From assembly GCA_028290125.1 (NCBI GenBank), contig JAQGKM010000173.1:1-11875 (forward strand): 11,875 nt of DNA, written 5' to 3'. Positions 5,908-11,875 of this stretch are shown in pieces. A model generated the notes under the pieces. It had not been told where the DNA came from, searched no databases, and worked only from the letters and a program-made list of their open reading frames with translations. How positions within the stretch are numbered: the first letter of the stretch is position 1; every line of letters begins with the position of its first letter. Both the position numbers and the translations under genes were made by a program. Origin of the DNA: Hyphomicrobiales bacterium. Its GTDB lineage: Bacteria > Pseudomonadota > Alphaproteobacteria > Rhizobiales > Beijerinckiaceae.

Positions 5908-8900
5908 GGCAGAGGTCGCGTCGCTCGCGCAGCAGCTGGGCATAGCTTCGTTCTATCTTGATCAAGGCGACGCCCGCGTCGAGATCGCGCTGGAAACGCA
6001 GATCGCTCTCGCAGGCGCGCTCGGCTATCCGGCGGCCACGCCCGCGCAGGTGAAGGATTCGCAGCAACGCCTCGCCGCGCAACGGCAAGGTCCGCTGCCG
6101 CGCTGGCTGGTGCTCGAGGCTGGCGTGCCGCGCGCGCTCGATCTGCGGAAGGCCGACAAGGCCACGCGGTGGACGCTGACATCCGAGGATGGCGCGACGC
6201 GCGAGCTTCGTGCGCAAGGACAATTGTCGATTCCGGCATTGGACGCGGGCTATCATCACCTGACATGCGAGGGCGTCGCGGCGCCTACGCTGCTGATCGT
6301 CGCGCCGCCGCGTTGCTGGACGCCGCCGTCGCTCGCCGCCGATGATGCGCGCGGATGGGGCCTGACGGCGCAAGTCTATGGCCTGCGCTCCGAGCGCAAT
6401 CTAGGTTTCGGCGACTTCACGGATGTCGCAAACCTCGCCAGGGCGGCGGGCGCCAGCGGCGCCTCGTTCCTCGGCCTGTCTCCGCTGCATGCGCTGTTCG
6501 CCGCCGATCGCAGCAAGATCTCGCCCTATTCACCCTCGACCCGCCTGTTCGTCGAGCCGCTGTTTCTCGATCCCGACGCCATCGGCGACGCGACGCTGAC
6601 GGACGGGTTGCGCGCGCGCATCGCGGCGTTGCGCGCGGCGCCGCTCGTCGATTATCGCGAAGCGTGGGCAGTGAAGAGCGCGCTGCTAGAACAGCTTCAC
6701 GCCATCCATGCCAGGTCCGGCGTCTCGCCGGCGTTGGCGAAGCGGATCGCGACGCTTGGCGAGAAGCTTCAGTCGCACGCCACGTTCGAGGCGCTGTCGG
6801 AGCATTTCACCGCGCAAGGTCTCGTCTGGGCCGGCGTCTGGCCGGAAGAATATCTGAATGCGTCGTCGCCGGCTGTCGCGCGGTTCAGGCGCGACCATGC
6901 CGAGCGCATCGCCTTTCATGCCTGGTTGCAGGCTTTGTGCGACGAGCAGCTCGAACGCGCCGCGCAATCGCACAGCATGGAGATCGGCCTTTATCGCGAT
7001 CTCGCGGTCGGGGCAGACCGCTACGGTTCGGAAGTCTGGGCCGCGCCGGACCGCTACGCGCTGACATTGTCGGTCGGCGCCCCGCCCGATCCGCTCGGGC
7101 CGCAGGGCCAGAACTGGGGCTTTCCGCCGTTTCATCCGATCACGCTGGAGACGCAGGACTTCGCCGCGTTCCGCGATCTCGTCGTCGCCAACATGCGCCA
7201 TGCGGGCGCGATCCGTATCGACCATGCGTTTCAGCTCGAGCGATTGTTCGTGGTGCCGCCAGGCGCCACCGCCGCGCAGGGCGGCTATATCGCGTTTCCG
7301 TTCGAGGCCTTGCTCGCCATCCTGCGGCTCGAAAGCCAGCGTTATCGCTGCATGGTGATCGCCGAGGATCTCGGCACCGGCCCCAAGGGCTTTTCCGACG
7401 CCATCATGACGTCGGGGCTTCTGAGCTACCGCATCCTTTCCTTCGAGCGCACGAAGACGGGTGGCTTCGTCGCGCCGCGCGATTATCCGCGCCAGGCGCT
7501 GGCGGCGATCACGACACATGACCTGCCGACCTTCAAGGGATGGCGGCGTGGCTTCGACATCGATGTTCGCTCGCACTTCGGCGTCTACAGCGAAGCGGAT
7601 GCGCGGCGCGAGGAAGCCGGCCGCATCCGGGATGTCGCGCATTGGCAGGACGCCTTGCGGGACGAGCATCTCTCGGGAACGCTCACGCCCGACGCGCTGT
7701 CGCGCAACGAAGCGCTCTCGTATCTCGCGCGCACGCCCTCCGTGCTGCTCGCCATTCAGGTGGAAGATCTGCTCGATGAACTCAATCAGGCCAATGTTCC
7801 GGGGCTTTCCGAAGGCCCGCCCAACTGGCGGCGTCGCATGAGCGAGACGCTCGAAACCTTCACGGCCAGCGACGGGCCGCTGCGCAAGGGCGGCGCCCTG
7901 ATGGCGATGGAGCGCCGCACGACGCAGGCCCGCGAGGCGCGCCTGTCCGCGCCAGCGCCGCGCGCGACCTACCGTCTGCAGTTCCATGCCGGCTTCACCT
8001 TCGACATGGCGCGGGACATTCTTCCGTACCTCAGCAAGCTCGGCGTCAGCCATGTCTACGCGTCGCCGATCCAGAAGGCGCGCAAGGGATCGACGCACGG
8101 CTATGACGTCGTGGATCCGCGCGAGGTCAATCCGGAACTCGGCGGGCGTGACGCCTTCAATCGCTTTTCGGACGCGTTGCATGCACTCGGCTTGAAGCTG
8201 ATCGTCGACATCGTGCCCAACCACATGGGCGTCGGTGGCGAAAATCCTTTCTGGTCGTCCGTGCTGCAATGGGGCGAGGCGTCGCCGCACGCTCGCGTCT
8301 TCGACATCGATTTCCAGCGCGGCGACGGCAAGGTGCTGCTGCCGGTGCTTGGAAAGCCATACGGCGAAGCGCTGGATGCGGGCGAACTGCAGCTGGCTTT
8401 CGATCCTGACCGTGGCTTCGTCATCCGCTATTTCGATCGCGCCTTCCCGGTGGCGCCAACTGCCTATGCGCAACTCCTGAACCGAGCCGACACCAACGCT
8501 TTCGGCGATCCGGAGACGTTCGAGGCGGCGCTTCAGCATCTCGTGCAGACCGTTCAGCCCGAAGACCTCGACGCCTTGTGCGAGACGGTCTCGGCAGACC
8601 ACGAAGCGTTCGACGCGCTCATGCGCGTTCAGAACTTCAGGCTTGCGCACTGGCGACTGGCGGGATCCGAAATCAACTATCGCCGCTTCTTCGAGATCAA
8701 TGCGCTCGCCGGCGTGCGCGTTGAAGATGAAGACGTCTTCGCGATGACGCACGCGATGGTGTTCGACATGGTCGACAAGGGCCAGATCGACGGCCTTCGT
8801 ATCGACCACATCGATGGACTCGCGGATCCGCAAACCTATCTCGAGCGCCTGCAGCAGCGCGTCGGGCCGGGCTTCTACATCGTCGTCGAGAAGATCCTGG

Positions 8901-10525
8901 AACGTGGCGAGGCGCTGAAGGCGTGGCCGATCGCCGGCTCGACCGGCTATGACGCCCTGAACGAGCTCGACGGCCTTCTCGCCGCGCGTGAGGGCGAAGC
9001 TCCGCTCGCAGATTTCTATCGCGACGAGGTCGGGGAAGCGGAAGACTACGAAGAGGCGCTCGAGCAGGCCAAGGCGATGGTGCTCGAGCGCAGCTTCGGC
9101 GCGGAGAGCGAGCATATCGCCGAAGGCCTGTTTCGCGTCGCGCGCGCCGACCGCCGGACGCAGGATCTGCCGCTCGCTTCGTTGCGCCGTGTCCTGCAGC
9201 AGGCGGCCGTGGCGCTTCCCATCTATCGCACCTATGTCGGCGCGAGCGGTCCCGACGCGCATGATCGCGCGCTGATCGGCGAAACGCTGGCCTATGTGCG
9301 CGCCGCCTCGACGCCGGCGGATCAGCCTGCGGTTGATTTCCTCGAGCAGGTTCTCTGCGCCGAGATCGACACGCCGCAAACGCTGACGCTGCGCCGCGCG
9401 TTCGAGCAGCTGACCGGGCCGCTGATGGCCAAGGGTCTGGAAGACACGCTCTTCTATCGTCATGCGCCCGTTCTGGCGCTGAACGAAGTCGGCGCCGATC
9501 CATCCTGCTTCGGCTACACGCGCGAGGCCTTCAACGAAGCCGCCGCCGCGCGCGCGCGCGACTGGCCGGCAAGCATGATCGCGACGGCGACGCATGACAC
9601 CAAGCGTGGCGAAGATTCACGTGCGCGGCTGCTTGGCATGACGGCGGCGCCGGATGTGTTCGCGCGGGCAGCCACGTCCTACCTGAAAGCGGCGGCGGGT
9701 CCGGACCGCAACGACGCCTATATTCTGTTTCAGGCGCTCGTCGCTGCGTGGCCCATCGACGGCTCGTCGCCGGGCGACGACTTCCGCGACCGTGCGCGCA
9801 TGTTCTTCGAAAAGGCCATGCGCGAAGCCAAGCGTCATTCCAGCTGGACGGATCCCGATGAGGATTATGAATCGGCTGCGCTCATGCTCGTCGATCAGAC
9901 GATCAGCGAGCCCGCGCTGCGCAAGCCGGTCGAGGATCTCGCGTCTCGCTTCGCCTTTGCGGGCGCGCTCAATGGATTGTCGCGCACGGTTCTGAAGCTC
10001 ACGATTCCGGGCGTGCCCGACTTCTATCAGGGCACCGAACTGTGGGATTTTTCATTCGTCGATCCCGATAACAGGCGCCCGGTCGATTTCAGCTTGCGCG
10101 CGCGTCAGCTCGAAGCGCTGGCGACTGCCAAGGCGTCCGACCTTCTGGCCGACTGGCGCGACGGGCGCATCAAGCAATGGTTGATCGCGCGGCTGCTTGC
10201 CGCACGTGCGGCGGACCCGGAGTTTTTCGCTTTCGCCGATTATGTCGCACAGCCGTCGCAAGCGGCGGTTTCATTCAGGCGCACGCGAGGCGATCGCATG
10301 CTGCATGTCGCCGTCGTGACGGGCACGCAGCTGGTCGCGCGCGGACATGTCGACACGCAGGCGCTGCCCAAGGCGGATGCTGTTTGGGGTTCTGAAAAGC
10401 TCACGCTTCCGCCAGGTCGTTGGCGCAACCTCCTCACAGGGTCTGCGTTTGCCGTCGAAGGCGAGGCGCTCTGCGCTGATGTTGCCGACGGCTTGCCGTG
10501 GCTGATTCTGGGGAATTTGGAATGA
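5894..10525 (+). CDS. malQ-treY: Fused 4-alpha-glucanotransferase (MalQ) and malto-oligosyltrehalose synthase (TreY)
   Basis: One uninterrupted frame encodes 1543 residues carrying two complete enzymes. Residues 1 to about 670 are a GH77 amylomaltase with its N-terminal domain (LETQIALAGALGYP), SKISPYSPSTRLFVEPLF, nucleophile D443 in IRIDHAFQLER, acid/base E491 in VIAEDLG, D543 in TTHDLPTFKGW, and the C-terminal NWRRRMSETLE. Residues about 690-1543 are a GH13 TreY: ATYRLQFHAGFTF (691 on), GSTHGYDVVDP, DIVPNHMGV (772 on), GLRIDHIDGLADP with D971, VVEKILERGEAL with E999, MAKGLEDTLFYR, ATHDTKRGEDSRARL with D1235, and PGVPDFYQGTELWD near the end. MalQ transfers glucan segments between maltodextrins; TreY isomerises the reducing-end link to make malto-oligosyltrehalose. 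The linker (about 655-690) is short and rich in Ala, Arg and Ser. One oddity is GWRRG after the D543 motif, where GH77 enzymes usually have GWW. The gene overlaps treZ by 14 bases and glgE by 4. Both domain calls are firm; a shared substrate pool is inferred. Confidence 0.94.
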   Translation: MPAHEAEVASLAQQLGIASFYLDQGDARVEIALETQIALAGALGYPAATPAQVKDSQQRLAAQRQGPLPRWLVLEAGVPRALDLRKADKATRWTLTSEDGATRELRAQGQLSIPALDAGYHHLTCEGVAAPTLLIVAPPRCWTPPSLAADDARGWGLTAQVYGLRSERNLGFGDFTDVANLARAAGASGASFLGLSPLHALFAADRSKISPYSPSTRLFVEPLFLDPDAIGDATLTDGLRARIAALRAAPLVDYREAWAVKSALLEQLHAIHARSGVSPALAKRIATLGEKLQSHATFEALSEHFTAQGLVWAGVWPEEYLNASSPAVARFRRDHAERIAFHAWLQALCDEQLERAAQSHSMEIGLYRDLAVGADRYGSEVWAAPDRYALTLSVGAPPDPLGPQGQNWGFPPFHPITLETQDFAAFRDLVVANMRHAGAIRIDHAFQLERLFVVPPGATAAQGGYIAFPFEALLAILRLESQRYRCMVIAEDLGTGPKGFSDAIMTSGLLSYRILSFERTKTGGFVAPRDYPRQALAAITTHDLPTFKGWRRGFDIDVRSHFGVYSEADARREEAGRIRDVAHWQDALRDEHLSGTLTPDALSRNEALSYLARTPSVLLAIQVEDLLDELNQANVPGLSEGPPNWRRRMSETLETFTASDGPLRKGGALMAMERRTTQAREARLSAPAPRATYRLQFHAGFTFDMARDILPYLSKLGVSHVYASPIQKARKGSTHGYDVVDPREVNPELGGRDAFNRFSDALHALGLKLIVDIVPNHMGVGGENPFWSSVLQWGEASPHARVFDIDFQRGDGKVLLPVLGKPYGEALDAGELQLAFDPDRGFVIRYFDRAFPVAPTAYAQLLNRADTNAFGDPETFEAALQHLVQTVQPEDLDALCETVSADHEAFDALMRVQNFRLAHWRLAGSEINYRRFFEINALAGVRVEDEDVFAMTHAMVFDMVDKGQIDGLRIDHIDGLADPQTYLERLQQRVGPGFYIVVEKILERGEALKAWPIAGSTGYDALNELDGLLAAREGEAPLADFYRDEVGEAEDYEEALEQAKAMVLERSFGAESEHIAEGLFRVARADRRTQDLPLASLRRVLQQAAVALPIYRTYVGASGPDAHDRALIGETLAYVRAASTPADQPAVDFLEQVLCAEIDTPQTLTLRRAFEQLTGPLMAKGLEDTLFYRHAPVLALNEVGADPSCFGYTREAFNEAAAARARDWPASMIATATHDTKRGEDSRARLLGMTAAPDVFARAATSYLKAAAGPDRNDAYILFQALVAAWPIDGSSPGDDFRDRARMFFEKAMREAKRHSSWTDPDEDYESAALMLVDQTISEPALRKPVEDLASRFAFAGALNGLSRTVLKLTIPGVPDFYQGTELWDFSFVDPDNRRPVDFSLRARQLEALATAKASDLLADWRDGRIKQWLIARLLAARAADPEFFAFADYVAQPSQAAVSFRRTRGDRMLHVAVVTGTQLVARGHVDTQALPKADAVWGSEKLTLPPGRWRNLLTGSAFAVEGEALCADVADGLPWLILGNLE

Positions 10526-11875
10526 CAGATACCGATCCGCCTGCGCGCGCCAAGGCGCCAGACGCCAAGGCTCGACGGGCGCGGCCGGCGCGGGCTGCAA
10601 AGACCGAAGTGGCGCTTCCCTCGCAGGAAGGCCGCGTCATCATCGAGGCGATCGCGCCGGAAATCGACGGCGGTCGCGCGCCCGCCAAGGGCGTCGAGGG
10701 CATGGCCTTCGAAGTCAGCGCGGATCTCTTCACCGATGGTCACGAGGTCATCGCCGCCGATGTTCTCTGGCAGGCGCAGGGCGCGAGCGACTGGCATCGC
10801 GCGCCGATGAGCTTCGTCGACAACGACCGCTGGTCGGGCGTGTTCAAGCCCGGGGCGCCTGGTCGCTATCTCTACGCTGTCGAGGCGTGGCGCGATCCGT
10901 TCGCCTCGTGGCGGCGCGACGTGCAGAAGAAGCTCACTGCGGGACAAGATGTTTCGACGGAATTGCAGGAAGGCTTCGGGCTGATCGAGGCCGCTGAGGC
11001 GACGGGTCGTGACGCCGCAAATCTCGACGAACTGCGCGCACGGCTTGGCGCTGCCGAGGGCGAGGCGCAGATCGAAATCCTGCTCGGAGACGATGCGGCG
11101 CTGCTGATGGCGCGCCATGGCCCGCGACATAACGTGTCGCATCGCACGCCCGTGCTCGAGCTGGTCGTCGATCGCCGTGCGGCGCAGTTCTCGTCCTGGT
11201 ACGAGCTGTTTCCGCGCTCGGCGTCGGGCGATCCGCATCGCCACGGCACGTTTGACGATGTCATCGCGCGACTGCCCTACATCCGCGATCTCGGCTTCGA
11301 TGTTCTCTACTTCCCGCCGATCCATCCGATCGGGCGCACCAATCGCAAGGGCCGCAACAATTCGCTGACGGCCGGTCCGGACGATCCGGGCAGCGTCTAC
11401 GCTATTGGCTCGCAGGATGGCGGCCACGACGCCGTGCATCCGCAGCTTGGCGACATGGCGAGCTTTCGTCGGCTGATCGCCGCTGCGCGCGCGCAGCAGA
11501 TCGAGATCGCGCTCGACTTCGCCGTGCAATGCTCGCCCGATCATCCGTGGATCAAGCAGCATCCCGAATGGTTCGACTGGCGGCCGGACGGCACGATCAG
11601 GTTCGCCGAGAATCCGCCGAAGAAATACGAGGATATCTCGAACGTCCATTTCTACGGCGGCGCGTTGCCCTCGCTCTGGATCGAGTTGCGCGACATCGTC
11701 ATGGGCTGGGCCGCACTCGGCGCCCGCATCTTCCGGGTCGACAACCCTCATACCAAGCCCATTCCGTTCTGGGAGTGGATGATCGCGGAGGTGAACGCGC
11801 GCTATCCCGACGTGATCTTCCTGGCCGAGGCCTTCACCCGGCCGAAGATGATGAAGAAGCTCGCCAAGGCCGGCT
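10522..11875 (+). CDS. glgE: Alpha-1,4-glucan:maltose-1-phosphate maltosyltransferase GlgE, 5' part (runs off window)
   Basis: The frame from ATG 10522 is open to the window end (451 codons plus one base). GlgE (GH13_3) transfers maltose from alpha-maltose-1-phosphate to the non-reducing end of alpha-1,4-glucan. After an N-terminal beta domain the catalytic part begins at FSSWYELFPRS (223 on). Family signatures follow: YFPPIHPIGRTNRKGRNN, LTAGPDDPGSVYAIGS, ALDFAVQCSPDHPW with D332, FAENPPKKYEDI, IFRVDNPHTKP with nucleophile D407, and FLAEAFTRPKMM with acid/base E436. The 29-residue spacing between those two equals that of D394 and E423 in Streptomyces GlgE. The first 30 residues are an odd Ala/Pro/basic tail with eight Lys/Arg between positions 9 and 27. 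The start overlaps the previous stop as ATGA and has only a weak ribosome site, which suggests translational coupling. The rest of the protein lies beyond the window; treS, maltokinase or glgB would be expected nearby. Confidence 0.95.
   Translation, partial: MTDTDPPARAKAPDAKARRARPARAAKTEVALPSQEGRVIIEAIAPEIDGGRAPAKGVEGMAFEVSADLFTDGHEVIAADVLWQAQGASDWHRAPMSFVDNDRWSGVFKPGAPGRYLYAVEAWRDPFASWRRDVQKKLTAGQDVSTELQEGFGLIEAAEATGRDAANLDELRARLGAAEGEAQIEILLGDDAALLMARHGPRHNVSHRTPVLELVVDRRAAQFSSWYELFPRSASGDPHRHGTFDDVIARLPYIRDLGFDVLYFPPIHPIGRTNRKGRNNSLTAGPDDPGSVYAIGSQDGGHDAVHPQLGDMASFRRLIAAARAQQIEIALDFAVQCSPDHPWIKQHPEWFDWRPDGTIRFAENPPKKYEDISNVHFYGGALPSLWIELRDIVMGWAALGARIFRVDNPHTKPIPFWEWMIAEVNARYPDVIFLAEAFTRPKMMKKLAKAG

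Noticed and set aside
9547..9560. A run of seven CG dinucleotides that could form Z-DNA or slip
   Set aside because: It encodes Ala-Arg-Ala-Arg inside TreY and is expected from the base composition. The frame remains intact through it.
6686..9595. A 969-codon open frame on the - strand, opposite the malQ-treY gene
   Set aside because: It is a shadow of the G/C-rich third positions of the real gene. Its translation is Arg/Ala-rich with no recognisable motif, while the + strand carries a full set of catalytic residues.
10240..11751. A 503-codon open frame on the - strand, opposite the end of treY and the start of glgE
   Set aside because: It spans the junction of two confirmed + strand genes and shows only complementary-strand composition.
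1..11875. CRISPR array, tRNA or rRNA genes, insertion sequence, prophage or defence genes
   Set aside because: I found no regularly spaced repeats, RNA gene signatures, transposase motifs or nuclease/toxin-like proteins in the window.

Overview
The window is GC-rich, tightly packed DNA with every gene on the + strand. Third codon positions are dominated by G and C, which is why long spurious reading frames appear on the opposite strand. The gene set, the protein sequences and an intergenic palindrome of the 'GTCATTGCGAG...AAGCAATCC' kind suggest an alphaproteobacterium, probably a Hyphomicrobiales/Rhizobiales relative. The organism is inferred; no rRNA or other marker gene is present.

Layout: (1) 1-180, the last 59 codons of a protein I do not recognise. 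(2) 181-294, a spacer holding a terminator-like hairpin and a large imperfect palindromic repeat. (3) 295-1884, a EutA-type ASKHA ATPase (ethanolamine ammonia-lyase reactivating factor family) with a His/Asp-rich N-terminal extension and no eutBC genes in view. (4) 1885-1973, a short spacer carrying a decayed half-copy of the same repeat. (5) 1974 to the window end, a glycogen/trehalose operon: glgX, treZ, a single 1543-codon gene fusing malQ to treY, and the first 451 codons of glgE. From glgX onward each gene overlaps the next (44, 14 and 4 bases), so this block is almost certainly one transcript with translational coupling. No gap exceeds 300 bases.

How the operon should work: GlgX removes branches from glycogen and yields linear maltodextrins. 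The MalQ half of the fusion disproportionates short maltodextrins into longer ones. The TreY half turns the reducing end of a maltodextrin into a trehalosyl end, and TreZ cuts trehalose off. The shortened dextrin returns to MalQ and TreY. GlgE rebuilds alpha-1,4-glucan from maltose-1-phosphate, a donor that known systems make either from trehalose (TreS plus maltokinase) or from ADP-glucose (GlgM). The operon therefore holds both the glycogen-to-trehalose branch and the last chain-lengthening step of the return branch. All expected GH13 and GH77 catalytic residues are present in the four enzymes. The most distinctive feature is the MalQ-TreY fusion; the families themselves are well known, and I see no CRISPR, RNA gene, insertion sequence or defence system.
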